Assembly (NCBI RefSeq): GCF_002286735.1
Contig: NZ_NRTA01000028.1
Location: forward strand, 1-55,200
Length of the DNA stretch: 55,200 nt
Reading direction: 5' to 3'
From: Leptolyngbya sp. BC1307
GTDB lineage: Bacteria > Cyanobacteriota > Cyanobacteriia > Phormidesmidales > Phormidesmidaceae
Positions within the stretch are counted from its first letter, which is position 1. Each line of letters opens with the position of its first letter. The position numbers and the translations under genes were made by a program. Below, one piece after another: positions 1-8,485 of this stretch. The notes beneath the pieces were generated by a model. That model was not told the DNA's origin. It searched no databases and saw only the letters and a program-made list of their open reading frames with translations.

Positions 1-432
1 TCTAAAATAGTCGTTCTTCGTCTTGCCCGCTGCTTTGTCATACAGTCTGAAGTTGACCGGATAAGAATGACCGGAGGGGTCACTGTAGTACAGAGTAATT
101 AGGTTGAGTCCCTTCACCGGTCGCTTGTGCTTGCCCGAGTAAAAGTAATCCACCAAGGCACTTTTGCTGGGGTCGCGATACGGTTTGTCTTCCACACTAT
201 CGTCTACGCTGAGCGTCCCGGATTCTAGGTTCAGCTCGCCTTTAACCTCGTCAAAGAGGTCTTTGGGCGTGTAACGTTCGCGTAATAAAAAGCGATTCAC
301 GCTATCGTGGCTCAAATCTGCCAAAATTTCTGAGAGCCGCACGCAGCTCACATACTTCGGCTCTGAGAGCAAAAATAAGGTGTAGAGCGTGCTATCGCAC
401 TGGGCTGTAGATGGTTTTGATAGCTCACGCAT
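1..432 (-). mobile_element. IS701/IS4-like transposase, 5' part (runs off the window)
   Basis: An open frame of 144 codons begins with ATG at 432 (MRELSKPST...) and reads leftwards out of the window without a stop. It contains LSVDDSVEDKPYRDPSKSAL followed by YFYSGKHKRPVKG and LITLYYS. I recognise this as the N-terminal half of a DDE transposase common in cyanobacterial IS elements; the first Asp of the DDE triad is probably in the VDDS motif. The family name (IS701-like, IS4 superfamily) is from memory and tentative. A small inverted repeat GCCAGC/GCTGGC (467-484) lies just upstream and may belong to the element end. Whether the copy is intact cannot be judged here. Confidence 0.8.
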
Positions 433-509
433 GGCCTAGCGATCACTCAAAAAGAAGGGGGCTCCTGCCAGCATACAGGCTGGCTACTCTGTCAATGCGT
501 AAGTCCTAA

Positions 510-632
510 CAAAATGGAGTCGATCTAATTCCAGTTCCATACTTTCGCAAGGGAGACCGCGCGTTCATCATGGAGCGGCTTCAAGCTCTAGGACGAAAAG
601 ATATTGATTTGCTGATAAAAAGACAATTCTAA
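510..632 (+). pseudogene. short coding-like remnant next to the IS
   Basis: After a stop at 507-509 a 40-codon frame reads NGVDLIPVPYFRKGDRAF and later ALGRKDIDLLIKRQF, ending at TAA 630-632. The composition looks like a real protein C-terminus, with an amphipathic helix rich in K, D and L. It has no upstream start apart from an internal ATG at 567. It lies between an IS end and a convergent nuclease gene, with which it overlaps by 4 nt. I infer the 3' tail of a gene cut by rearrangement; I do not recognise the family. Confidence 0.25.
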
Positions 633-1069
633 GCAATCAGGTGAGGGCGATCAAATTCATTGGTGAATACAAACGCCTCGACCTTTTTATCCGGTGTCAG
701 ATTCGCTGAACTCGCATAAAGTCTAGCGTAGGTTACTGCCTGCTCTTCGACCTTTCGACGTTTTTTACGATTGCTCACACTTCTTGTTGATCCTTTGCGG
801 CCCAAACCAGAGAGATCAATCCATTTCACCTCAACAATTGCAAAACAGTTGTCACCGTCCGTGAACACCAAATCGCCACGGCCTTGGTCTGTTCTACCAG
901 GCTCTACCTCCCACTCCTCTTCAATAACATATGGATGCTCAGGCAATAGCTGGTGGCTATTACGAATGAGTTGGCGCTTCAGCGTATATTCACTATTCGC
1001 ATCCCAGGTTCGACCGTCGAAATACGTCCGCAGTACTCGATCACGGTGCTCAATCTCACGTTGGTTCAT
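629..1069 (-). CDS. PD-(D/E)XK-type nuclease-like protein
   Basis: A 146-residue protein starting at ATG 1067-1069. The core GRGDLVFTDGDNCFAIVEVKW (about residues 63-83) has the layout of a PD-(D/E)XK nuclease site: an Asp after a Gly-rich turn, then a hydrophobic strand ending in E-V-K. A basic stretch (NRKKRRKVEEQA, about 101-112) and a helix with AxxYAxLY follow, which fits the restriction-endonuclease-like fold. No DNA-recognition domain, methylase or helicase is nearby, so it may be a DNA repair or defence nuclease or a stray from a larger island. It sits between an IS fragment and acnB, a typical place for transferred genes. Function is inferred from the motif only. Confidence 0.6.
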   Translation of the reverse strand: MNQREIEHRDRVLRTYFDGRTWDANSEYTLKRQLIRNSHQLLPEHPYVIEEEWEVEPGRTDQGRGDLVFTDGDNCFAIVEVKWIDLSGLGRKGSTRSVSNRKKRRKVEEQAVTYARLYASSANLTPDKKVEAFVFTNEFDRPHLIA

Positions 1070-1126
1070 GGCTGTTCTAGATAGTGGAAGTAATCATGCT
1101 ATTCCCACTCCATTGTTAAACAAGTC

Positions 1127-1142
1127 TGTTCCGCACGGAACA
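1127..1142. repeat. 16-bp inverted repeat TGTTCCG-CA-CGGAACA
   Basis: Perfect 7+7 palindrome with a two-base centre, 58 bases upstream of the nuclease start. The short spacer suits a dimeric-protein operator better than an RNA hairpin. The regulator is unknown. Confidence 0.4.
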
Positions 1143-1167
1143 AGTAAGATTGTTCTATAAAGCGACA

Positions 1168-1205
1168 AATGCCCTGTATGCTAACGAACACACAAGGCAT
1201 TTTTC
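1168..1205. terminator. hairpin between acnB and the nuclease gene, possible terminator
   Basis: AATGCCCTGT (1168-1177) pairs with ACAAGGCATT (1192-1201) with one mismatch, and a T-run follows on the + strand. On the - strand, where acnB is read, the stem is followed only by TGTCGCTTT, so termination of acnB would be weak. It may work in both directions; this is inference from the stem alone. Confidence 0.4.
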
Positions 1206-1235
1206 TCCTGTAGGCACTCCGATAGGCTGATTTAT

Positions 1236-3836
1236 CTATCCAGCCGCAACTGCCTCCTTTTCGATTTTTTCCTCGTCTTCCTTCGGAACGACCCGACCCT
1301 CATCTTCAAAGCCTTTGATTTCGTTGAAGTTAAGATAGCGGTATAGTTCATCTGCAAACGGATCAATCTTGTTAGCAACAACTTCCAGATATTCTTCCAT
1401 CGCCGGGATGCGACCGAGCAGTGCGCAGGCGGCGGCGAGTTCGGCAGAGCCGAGATACACCTGAGCGCCTTTGCCCATGCGATTATTGAAGTTGCGGGTG
1501 GAGGTAGAGAATACCGTCACGCCATCTTCTACGCGGGCCTGATTACCCATGCAGAGAGAGCAACCCGGCATCTCCGTGCGAGCGCCCGCAGCGGCAAAGG
1601 TGCCGTAGTAGCCTTCTTCGCGAAGCTGCTTTTCATCCATGCGGGTCGGCGGGCATATCCACAGGCGACCGCTGACCGGGCCTGCGCCTTCCATCACTTT
1701 GGCAGCGGCGCGGTAGTGGCCAATATTGGTCATGCAGGAGCCGATGAAGACTTCGTCGATTTTGTCGCCCACCACTTCTGAGAGCGTTTTGATATTGTCC
1801 GGATCGTTGGGAGCGGCGACCAAAGGCTCTTTGAGTTCGTTGAGATCGATTTCGATCACTTCGGCATATTCGGCGTTGGCATCGGCACTCATGAGGTGAG
1901 GGTCGGCAAGCCAGGCTTCCATTTTGGCAATGCGACGGGCGAGGGTGCGAGCGTCTTGATAGCCGCGCGCAATCATGTTTTTCATCAGCGCTACGTTAGA
2001 GCGCAGATATTCCGCGATGGTCTCTTCGCTGAGCTTGATGGTGCAGCCCGCGCAAGATCTCTCTGCGGAGGCATCGGTGAGTTCAAAGGCTTGTTCTAGT
2101 TTCAGGTCAGGGAGACCTTCCATTTCTAAAATGCGGCCTGAGAACACGTTCTTTTTGTTCTCTTTGGCGACGGTGAGCAACCCTTTTTGAATGGCGACAT
2201 AAGGAATGGCGTTGACTACATCGCGCAGGGTAATTCCCGGCTGTAGTTCACCTTTGAAGCGAACGAGAACAGATTCGGGCATGTCTAAGGGCATTGCGCC
2301 GATGGCAGCGGCAAAGGCGACCAGCCCTGAGCCAGCAGGAAATGAGATGCCGAGGGGGAAGCGGGTATGGGAGTCACCCCCTGTACCTACTGTGTCCGGC
2401 AACAGCATTCTGTTCAGCCAGGAGTGGATGATGCCATCTCCGGGGTTGAGGGCGACGCCGCCACGCGAGGAGAAAAAGTCGGGCAGGGTGGAATGGGTGA
2501 GCACGTCTACCGGCTTGGGGTAGGCGGCGGTGTGGCAAAAGGTTTGCAAGACGAGGCCAGAACTGAAGCCGAGGCAGGCCAGCTCCTTCATTTCGTCGCG
2601 GGTCATGGGGCCGGTGGTATCTTGCGAGCCGACTGTGGTCATCAGCGGTTCGCAGGAGGTGCCGGGGCGCACGCCGGGGAGACCGCAGGCTTTGCCGACC
2701 ATTTTTTGGGCGAGGGTGAAGCCTTTGCCAGTGTCAGTGGGGGCCAAGGGACGCACAAAGATTTCTGAGGGGGAGAGGCCGAGGGCAATGCGGGTTTTGT
2801 CGGTGAGGGTGCGACCAATGATTAGCGGAATGCGGCCACCCGCTTGGACTTCGTCCAGAATGGTTTCAGGGACGAGGTTAAAGGTGGAAATGACTTCACC
2901 GGCTTCGTTGGTGATTTCGCCTTTGTAGGGGTGAATGGTGATCACATCGCCCATGCTCATTTGGGTGACATCGCATTCTATCGGCAGTGCGCCGGAGTCT
3001 TCACCGGTATTGAAGAAGATGGGCGCGATCGCACTCCCCAAAATCACCCCGCCCGTCCGCTTATTCGGCACAAAGGGAATGTCTGACCCAATGTGCCAGA
3101 TCACCGAGTTCATCGCGGACTTGCGGGAAGATCCGGTACCGACCACATCCCCAACATAAGCGACGGGATGGCCCTTTTCTTTGAGCTTAGCCAGGGTCTC
3201 CAGCGGCTTATCCATCGTGGATTCCAGCATTACCTGAGCGTGCAGCGGAATGTCCGGGCGCGTGGTGGCGTGCGGCGCAGGCGAAAGATCGTCAGTGTTG
3301 GTTTCGCCAGGAACTTTGAAAACCGTGACGGTGATGGTTTCAGGCACCTTGGGTTTGTTGGTAAACCATTCGGCAGCGGCCCAAGCATCGACGACCTGCT
3401 TAGCGAACGCATTGGTCTCTGACAGATCCATCACGTCGTTAAAGGCGTCGTAGACCAGGAGCGTTTTCTTCAGGGCGTCTGCGGCAAGCTGGGCGATTTC
3501 TTCGCGTTCGTCTTTAAGCAGAGCAATCAGAGAGGTGACATTGTAGCCGCCCATCATGGTGCCGAGGAGTTCGACGGCTTTTTTAGGAGAAATTAGTGGG
3601 CTGGTGGTTTCGCCTTGAGCGATCGCCGTCAAAAACGAAGCTTTTACATAAGAGGCTGGATCGACACCGGGGGGAATGCGATCGCACAACAGTCCCATCA
3701 AAAACTCGGCCTCATCGGCGGGCGGGCTTTTGAGCAAGTCGCAAAGCGCAGCCGTTTGCTCGGCATCTAACGGCAGCGGCAGCACATTTAGAGCAGCGCG
3801 TTCTTCAACGTGTTTGCGATAAGTCTCAAGCATCAT
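1236..3836 (-). CDS. acnB: aconitate hydratase B (2-methylisocitrate dehydratase)
   Basis: 866 residues, the normal length for AcnB. It interconverts citrate and isocitrate through cis-aconitate in the cytosol with a [4Fe-4S] cluster. The N-terminus ([15 protein letters not shown]) and the order HEAT-like domain, swivel domain, catalytic domain are typical of the B type. The cluster ligands are visible: Cys701 in [13 protein letters not shown] and Cys759/Cys762 in [10 protein letters not shown]. Two adjacent ATG codons (3836 and 3833) can start it; the second gives the family's usual MLE start. It is transcribed alone, away from the next + strand gene. In cyanobacteria AcnB is the usual aconitase feeding 2-oxoglutarate and glutamate synthesis. 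Confidence 0.98.
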   Translation of the reverse strand: MMLETYRKHVEERAALNVLPLPLDAEQTAALCDLLKSPPADEAEFLMGLLCDRIPPGVDPASYVKASFLTAIAQGETTSPLISPKKAVELLGTMMGGYNVTSLIALLKDEREEIAQLAADALKKTLLVYDAFNDVMDLSETNAFAKQVVDAWAAAEWFTNKPKVPETITVTVFKVPGETNTDDLSPAPHATTRPDIPLHAQVMLESTMDKPLETLAKLKEKGHPVAYVGDVVGTGSSRKSAMNSVIWHIGSDIPFVPNKRTGGVILGSAIAPIFFNTGEDSGALPIECDVTQMSMGDVITIHPYKGEITNEAGEVISTFNLVPETILDEVQAGGRIPLIIGRTLTDKTRIALGLSPSEIFVRPLAPTDTGKGFTLAQKMVGKACGLPGVRPGTSCEPLMTTVGSQDTTGPMTRDEMKELACLGFSSGLVLQTFCHTAAYPKPVDVLTHSTLPDFFSSRGGVALNPGDGIIHSWLNRMLLPDTVGTGGDSHTRFPLGISFPAGSGLVAFAAAIGAMPLDMPESVLVRFKGELQPGITLRDVVNAIPYVAIQKGLLTVAKENKKNVFSGRILEMEGLPDLKLEQAFELTDASAERSCAGCTIKLSEETIAEYLRSNVALMKNMIARGYQDARTLARRIAKMEAWLADPHLMSADANAEYAEVIEIDLNELKEPLVAAPNDPDNIKTLSEVVGDKIDEVFIGSCMTNIGHYRAAAKVMEGAGPVSGRLWICPPTRMDEKQLREEGYYGTFAAAGARTEMPGCSLCMGNQARVEDGVTVFSTSTRNFNNRMGKGAQVYLGSAELAAACALLGRIPAMEEYLEVVANKIDPFADELYRYLNFNEIKGFEDEGRVVPKEDEEKIEKEAVAAG

Positions 3837-4107
3837 AAGCCTCTTTTCTGTAAAACGGTTATAGATCGTAAAGAGCTACAGAGATACAGTCTACCGAGAT
3901 TTGCGCGGCGGTTAGTGAGAATCGCTACCAGACGTGTGCTGATATCGCAAATTTGCCAGCCGCTACCCAGGAAATGTCTATATCCCTGTTAGTTTCAAAC
4001 GCGCTTTTGGGCTTTATGAGGCAGACTTGCATAACGACAAATTTTGATGCGTTTAGCTAAAGACACCTCTGCTTTTCGCCCTTTTAAGACCCGACCTCAC
4101 TGAATTT

Positions 4108-4491
4108 ATGGCTTCACCCTCACTGCAAAGGATGCGTCTCTACCTCCATCTAGTGCCGGTTTTTGGCGTCGTCCTATCGCTTTGGTCTCTGTACGGCGAA
4201 GCCCCTTACGGAAAAGGCGGTGACCAGCGTGAAGGTACAGATAGAGACCAGGTACGGGCCGCTAGTCGGCTGTCGGTAACGCTAGGGATTGCCTGCATAA
4301 GTGCGATCGCCCTACTCGGAGCCGGTGCCAGCACCCAAGCCTCTCAAATGGCCAGCCTGCGCTTTTTGCTAGCTAGCAGCTTTATCGGCTCAGGCTACTT
4401 CTTGCTCAGCCTCGCACTTATGTTTCGGGTGGCTAGAGGCCAGTCTATTCGGTTGCCGGGCGTCAGCCAGCTCAGCCGGCGTCTGCCGTAG
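4108..4491 (+). CDS. small cyanobacterial membrane protein, unknown function
   Basis: 127 residues. A hydrophobic segment near residues 10-28 (LHLVPVFGVVLSLWSLYG) is followed by a charged loop (about 33-48) and two more membrane segments around 52-72 and 82-104. The layout suggests a three-helix inner-membrane protein with a short basic tail. No catalytic motif is visible. It stands upstream of the LCP gene on the same strand with about 170 bases between, so shared transcription is possible but not shown. The ATG at 4108 is the first start in the frame. Confidence 0.7.
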   Translation: MASPSLQRMRLYLHLVPVFGVVLSLWSLYGEAPYGKGGDQREGTDRDQVRAASRLSVTLGIACISAIALLGAGASTQASQMASLRFLLASSFIGSGYFLLSLALMFRVARGQSIRLPGVSQLSRRLP

Positions 4492-4665
4492 GCAGCGTCA
4501 AGCTGCCACACTCTTTATAAAAAATGCTGCCAACATCTGGTAAAACAAAGTGGACTACAGCCCCAAAATATTTGATCTATTTACCTCAGCCGTTCTGCAG
4601 AGCAGCAGCGTCAGGCTCACTTGCCCAGTTGCTTCAGCCAACATCTGCATAGCTTGAGGTCATCT

Positions 4666-6051
4666 ATGTCGTTTATCAACCCCATGCCCAAACAGCCGTA
4701 CTCATCTAAGCTTCCCCCCAAACCCAAAACCCGCATCCCTAAATGGGTCGGCATCAGCGTACTGCTAGCTGGGGTGACTAGCGCATCAATGGCGGCAGGC
4801 GCTTTTTTAGCGGTGTCTTTGGGGAGTACCCCTCTTTTACAAAGCGACCTCTCCGATGAAGAAGCCGCCTTCTTTACTCAAGATGACATTGCTACAGGCA
4901 ACAGTTTACGGCTGCCTCGTCTGACCCGACCGGTCAATGTTTTGGTGCTGGGCGTGAAGGTGACCAGCTCAGATATTGAGGATTATGAGGCAGTCGAAGC
5001 AGACGGTTATGACGCCCTAGTTGATTCCTTTGAGGGGCTCTCAGATACGATGCTGCTGCTACGCTTCGACCCGAGCAGCGAGCGAGTATCGGTGCTGTCT
5101 ATTCCGCGTGACACCCGCACCAGCGTCGATGACGTCGTCACCAAAATCAATGAGGCCAACCGAGATGGGGGGCCGGCCCTCAGCGCTCAGGCAGTGAGCG
5201 AACTGATGGGCGGGGTCGCCATTGATCGCTATATGCGCATCAATGTGCAGGGCGTCGAAACGCTGATTGACGCGCTAGGCGGTGTCGAGGTGAACGTGCC
5301 TAGAGATATGAAATATCAGGACGACAGCCAGCACCTCTATATCAACTTAGAGGCGGGCGAACAGCGGCTAGATGGCGACAAAGCCCTGCAGTTTTTGCGC
5401 TATCGCTACGATGACCAGGGCGATATTGGCCGCATTCAGCGCCAGCAAATGATGATGCGAGCGCTGACAGAGCAAGCGTTAAACCCCACAACCATTGGCC
5501 GACTGCCCAAGATTTTGTCAGTCATTCAGTCGCATGTAGATACCAACCTCTCGGTAGAAGAACTGGTGGCACTAGTCGGCTTCGGTGCCCAAACAGATCG
5601 CTCGAACGTGCAGATGCTCATGCTGCCTGGAGAGTTTAGCAGCTACGAAGACTATGAGCTGAGCTACTGGCTGCCTAACTATTCAGAAATCGACACGATG
5701 GCGGCGCAGTACTTCGGCTTAGCTAACACCTATGGCGCGGCAGAAGCGGTCGATCCGGCTAGTTTGCGGGTGGCCATTCAAGACAGTACCTACGATGATT
5801 TCGCGGTGCAGTCTTTGACCGATAGCCTCTATAATGCGGGCTATTACAACGTGTTTATAGACCGTAGCTGGCCTCAGCCGCTGAGCGAAACTCGGATCGT
5901 GGCTCAGAGCGGTGATCTCAGGAGTGCCGAAACCGTTCAGCGATTCTTGGGCGTTGGCGAAGTCAGGGTAGAAAGCACTGGCAACCTAGAATCAGATATT
6001 ACGATTCAGCTGGGGCACGACTGGCTAGATCAGCACGGTGAGGCGCTTTAG
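4666..6051 (+). CDS. LCP (LytR-CpsA-Psr) family protein with LytR_C domain
   Basis: 461 residues from ATG 4666, chosen because GAGG lies 8 bases upstream; a TTG 45 bases earlier is less likely. One N-terminal membrane anchor (about residues 27-50) is followed by an LCP domain with VLVLGVK, SDTMLLLRFDP, IPRDTRTSV, LGGVEVNVPRDM and FLRYRYDDQGDIGRIQRQQ, which include the conserved Arg/Asp residues that bind the polyprenyl-pyrophosphate sugar donor. A LytR_C-type domain fills the last 110 residues. LCP enzymes attach secondary cell-wall or surface glycans to peptidoglycan outside the membrane. The stop TAG directly abuts the GTG start of the next gene, so the two are probably translated from one message. 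Confidence 0.92.
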   Translation: MSFINPMPKQPYSSKLPPKPKTRIPKWVGISVLLAGVTSASMAAGAFLAVSLGSTPLLQSDLSDEEAAFFTQDDIATGNSLRLPRLTRPVNVLVLGVKVTSSDIEDYEAVEADGYDALVDSFEGLSDTMLLLRFDPSSERVSVLSIPRDTRTSVDDVVTKINEANRDGGPALSAQAVSELMGGVAIDRYMRINVQGVETLIDALGGVEVNVPRDMKYQDDSQHLYINLEAGEQRLDGDKALQFLRYRYDDQGDIGRIQRQQMMMRALTEQALNPTTIGRLPKILSVIQSHVDTNLSVEELVALVGFGAQTDRSNVQMLMLPGEFSSYEDYELSYWLPNYSEIDTMAAQYFGLANTYGAAEAVDPASLRVAIQDSTYDDFAVQSLTDSLYNAGYYNVFIDRSWPQPLSETRIVAQSGDLRSAETVQRFLGVGEVRVESTGNLESDITIQLGHDWLDQHGEAL

Positions 6052-6579
6052 GTGGGTCAGCAGCCTGATATTTATCAGCTCAAGGTGACCCTAGCCGATA
6101 GCGAACCCGAAGTCTGGCGGCGGATTTTGGTTTCTGGCCCAGTTACTTTGCACGAGCTGCACGATATTTTGCAGCGGGCGATGGGCTGGCAAAACCAGCA
6201 TGACTACCGGTTTCGGCTCAGTCTGGGAGCCAATCAGCCTGCTTGTGATCTTGAGCAGAGCTTGGCGACTGCATTACAGCTCTCAGGAGAGCAGCCGATT
6301 TACTACACCTACGATCTGCAAGCAGGCTGGCTGCATCGTCTGGAAGTGGAAGCGTTGGATCAAGCCGTAGAGGGCGATCTCACCACACCTGTTTGCATCG
6401 CGGGGGCAGCGGCCTGTCCGCCTGAGGGCGCAGGTGGCGTCTGGGGCTATGACGAACTGCTGGCGCGTTTAGACGATTCAGAAGATCCTGACTATATGAG
6501 TCTGATCGAAGACTATAGCGATTTTGACCCTGAGGCTTTTGACCTGGCAGCGGTCAATGCCCGATTGCAGCAGTTCTAA
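6052..6579 (+). CDS. plasmid pRiA4b ORF-3-like protein
   Basis: 175 residues starting with GTG 6052, right after the preceding stop. YQLKVTLADSEPEVWRRILV, then LHELHDILQRAMGW and HDYRF, are the hallmarks of the pRiA4b_Orf3 family. The C-terminal acidic part contains GAAACPPEGAGGVWGYDELL, the conserved CPPED/GG-like end of the family. The molecular function is not established; the family occurs both on plasmids and as chromosomal stand-alone genes. The zero-base junction with the LCP gene implies translational coupling rather than shared function. Confidence 0.9.
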   Translation: MGQQPDIYQLKVTLADSEPEVWRRILVSGPVTLHELHDILQRAMGWQNQHDYRFRLSLGANQPACDLEQSLATALQLSGEQPIYYTYDLQAGWLHRLEVEALDQAVEGDLTTPVCIAGAAACPPEGAGGVWGYDELLARLDDSEDPDYMSLIEDYSDFDPEAFDLAAVNARLQQF

Positions 6580-6618
6580 TGCGGTAGTCGTCATGTCTCA
6601 CAGATTTTGCGCCACATT

Positions 6619-6654
6619 GACTCCATGTTGATCAGAGACTCCATGTTGATCAGA
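6619..6654. repeat. 18-bp perfect tandem duplication
   Basis: GACTCCATGTTGATCAGA occurs twice in a row with no gap, between the pRiA4b-like gene and the V4R-like gene. It contains no evident promoter element. Confidence 0.9.
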
Positions 6655-6835
6655 AGTTTGTGACTTTGCCAGCTTGAGCTTTTCTCAAAAAAATAAATAA
6701 AGTCCTGAAACAGCCGGCACGTTTAGAAAGCCTAGTCTATGCGGTGGGGATGTGAGCGGTGGTGACATCTACTGGGGCCAAAGATTCATGGGTCGCTTGA
6801 CAGGTTGGATTCGTAGATTAATTGAAGGTGAAAAT

Positions 6836-7315
6836 ATGCCAGATCAGCATGCTCTACGAAGCGAGCTAGGAGATTTTAGCAGCATTGTTTGTTTTAGAGC
6901 AGTGGTTACGGGTATTGAAGATGCCTTAGGACAAAGAGCCGCTACGATCGCCCTGATGGCGGCAGGGCGTAGCCGGGGCAAGCAGCTAGCGCGAGAGCTA
7001 GGCTTATCTGGAATAGCCAATGATCTCAATGCAATTGCTGCAACGATGAACGAGGTTTTGGGCGTTCGTGGAACCCGGCTTTGCATCATCGACAAAATCG
7101 AATCTGCTGGTAGAGACAGGCTGCTCGTTTATTGTCGGGAAACCGTTTGCTCTGCTGACGAACCTCAAGGATCGGAGCGGCAGCTGTCTTACACCTTGGG
7201 GGCTGTGCAAGGTGTGTTAGAAGAAGTGACCGGAAAGCGACTGCGGGGCAGGCAGACTGCCTCAGTATTACGCGGTGGTACTCATGACGTGGTAGAGCTG
7301 ACACCGCTGACGTAG
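6836..7315 (+). CDS. V4R-like small-molecule-binding domain protein
   Basis: 159 residues from ATG 6836, chosen because GAAGGTG stands just before it; a GTG at 6752 would add 28 residues. The first helix region (ALGQRAATIALMAAGRSRGKQ, about residues 29-49) and the end (SYTLGAVQGVLEEVTGKRLR then a final strand near VVEL) match the layout of V4R/hydrocarbon-binding domains, in which a C-terminal helix plus strands closes a ligand pocket. The Cys residues of metal-binding V4R proteins are not obvious. It is the first of four same-strand genes (Roadblock, GTPase, PATAN), so it may supply the sensory input. The fold call is by pattern and moderate. Confidence 0.6.
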   Translation: MPDQHALRSELGDFSSIVCFRAVVTGIEDALGQRAATIALMAAGRSRGKQLARELGLSGIANDLNAIAATMNEVLGVRGTRLCIIDKIESAGRDRLLVYCRETVCSADEPQGSERQLSYTLGAVQGVLEEVTGKRLRGRQTASVLRGGTHDVVELTPLT

Positions 7316-7398
7316 AAGCGACTGCTCGCCATGTCTGCCCAGTTTTCAATACTCAGTTTCAAGGACAGGCTAAAACCCTAAAAGGAGAGTTTATTTTC

Positions 7399-7770
7399 AT
7401 GGCCATAGACGTTCAAAAAATACAGACGCTTTTACAGAATTTGGTGACGGGTACCCCCGAGATTGAAGGAGCCAGCCTGGTCACTATTGATGGCCTGCCG
7501 CTAGCTTCTACACTGCCAAGTCATATGGATGAAGAACGGGTGTCAGCGATGGCCGCTACCATGCTTTCTATCGGTGAGCGAATTGGCGAAGAGCTGCAAA
7601 AAGGAGATGTCAGCCGTATTTTTGTAGAGGGCGAACAGGGTTACTGCATGTTGACCAGCTGCGGGCAGGATGCTGTGCTGCTAGTGATGGCAACGGCAGC
7701 GGCAAAACAGGGGTTGCTACAGCTAGCCATCAAACGATCCGTCGCCACACTACAGCCAGAGATTAATTGA
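7399..7770 (+). CDS. Roadblock/LC7 domain protein
   Basis: 123 residues with AAGGAG 11 bases upstream of ATG 7399. The whole protein is one Roadblock/LC7 domain: EGASLVTIDGLPLAS, then ERVSAMAATMLSIGERIGEEL, then RIFVEGEQGYCMLTSCGQDAVLLVMA. Such domains dimerise and regulate small GTPases (MglB on MglA; CvnB in Streptomyces conservons). Its neighbour 130 bases downstream is a COG2229-type GTPase, so this is very likely that protein's regulator or GAP-like partner. No membrane segment. Confidence 0.92.
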   Translation: MAIDVQKIQTLLQNLVTGTPEIEGASLVTIDGLPLASTLPSHMDEERVSAMAATMLSIGERIGEELQKGDVSRIFVEGEQGYCMLTSCGQDAVLLVMATAAAKQGLLQLAIKRSVATLQPEIN

Positions 7771-7820
7771 AGTCACATTTGAAGCTAGACGCTTCTAGGA
7801 ATGGCGTTTCTAAATGTAAT

Positions 7821-7857
7821 GAGCGTGCAGTGAGGGTGTCAGTTTTACTGCACGCTC
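7821..7857. other. 11-bp perfect inverted repeat between the Roadblock and GTPase genes
   Basis: GAGCGTGCAGT (7821-7831) and ACTGCACGCTC (7847-7857) form an 11-bp stem with a 15-base loop. No T-run follows, so it is not a typical terminator. It may act as a processing or mRNA-stability element that sets the ratio of the two proteins. Confidence 0.7.
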
Positions 7858-7900
7858 GTGGGAACGACCGGGCCCAGAAGAAAGGCGGCTCAGAAGAAAT

Positions 7901-8464
7901 ATGGAAATTATGAGGTTGGTTGTGGCTGGCCCGGTAGGTGCTGGCAAGTCCACATTCATCCGGTCCGTCAGCGAGATTGAGGTGATAGATACTGATCGCA
8001 AAGCTAGCGATGAAACCGGTTTGTTGAAAGAGAAAACAACTGTAGGATTTGATTTTGGGCGACTACAGTTTGGGCCAGAGATGGCATTGCACTTATATGG
8101 AACGCCGGGTCAAGATCGGTTTGATTTTATGTGGGAGGAGTTGATTGGCAAAGCACATGCCTATATTTTATTGGTGCCAGCTAATAGACCGGCGGCTTTT
8201 CGTAAGGCTCACTTGATTTATCAATTTATGACAGAGCGAGTGGCGCTGCCGATGGTTGTCGGCGTCACTCATCTAGACTGTGAGGCAGCCTGGAATGCTG
8301 AAAATGTGGCGATCGCCACGGGCTTTACAGATCACGCCCAACGCCCACCTTTCGTCTCTGTGAACGCCACCGAACCCGTTTCTGTGACTCAAGCCCTGCT
8401 GGTCTTACTTCAGCAGTATGCTCTAATGAGCGCTGACCAGCCTTCTAGCTCAGCTCAGTTTTAG
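7901..8464 (+). CDS. small GTPase of the COG2229/CvnD type
   Basis: 187 residues. The P-loop GPVGAGKST is at residues 10-18, a switch I Thr lies in the KEKTTVGFDF segment, and switch II is LYGTPGQDRF. The usual NKxD is replaced by THLD (VVGVTHLDCE), as in COG2229 proteins and conservon GTPases. It should bind GTP and switch between states under control of the Roadblock protein upstream. The PATAN gene starts 21 bases downstream, so the two are probably co-translated. Some distant relatives (MglA) set polarity for gliding and twitching; a link to motility here is inference. Confidence 0.9.
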   Translation: MEIMRLVVAGPVGAGKSTFIRSVSEIEVIDTDRKASDETGLLKEKTTVGFDFGRLQFGPEMALHLYGTPGQDRFDFMWEELIGKAHAYILLVPANRPAAFRKAHLIYQFMTERVALPMVVGVTHLDCEAAWNAENVAIATGFTDHAQRPPFVSVNATEPVSVTQALLVLLQQYALMSADQPSSSAQF

Positions 8465-8485
8465 ACAGTGAAGCTGTAGAAGCCT

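Noticed and set aside
771-1160. Open frame on the + strand over the nuclease gene
   Set aside because: It is the shadow of the PD-(D/E)XK gene on the other strand; composition (Ser, Arg and Pro-rich) and lack of motifs argue against it.
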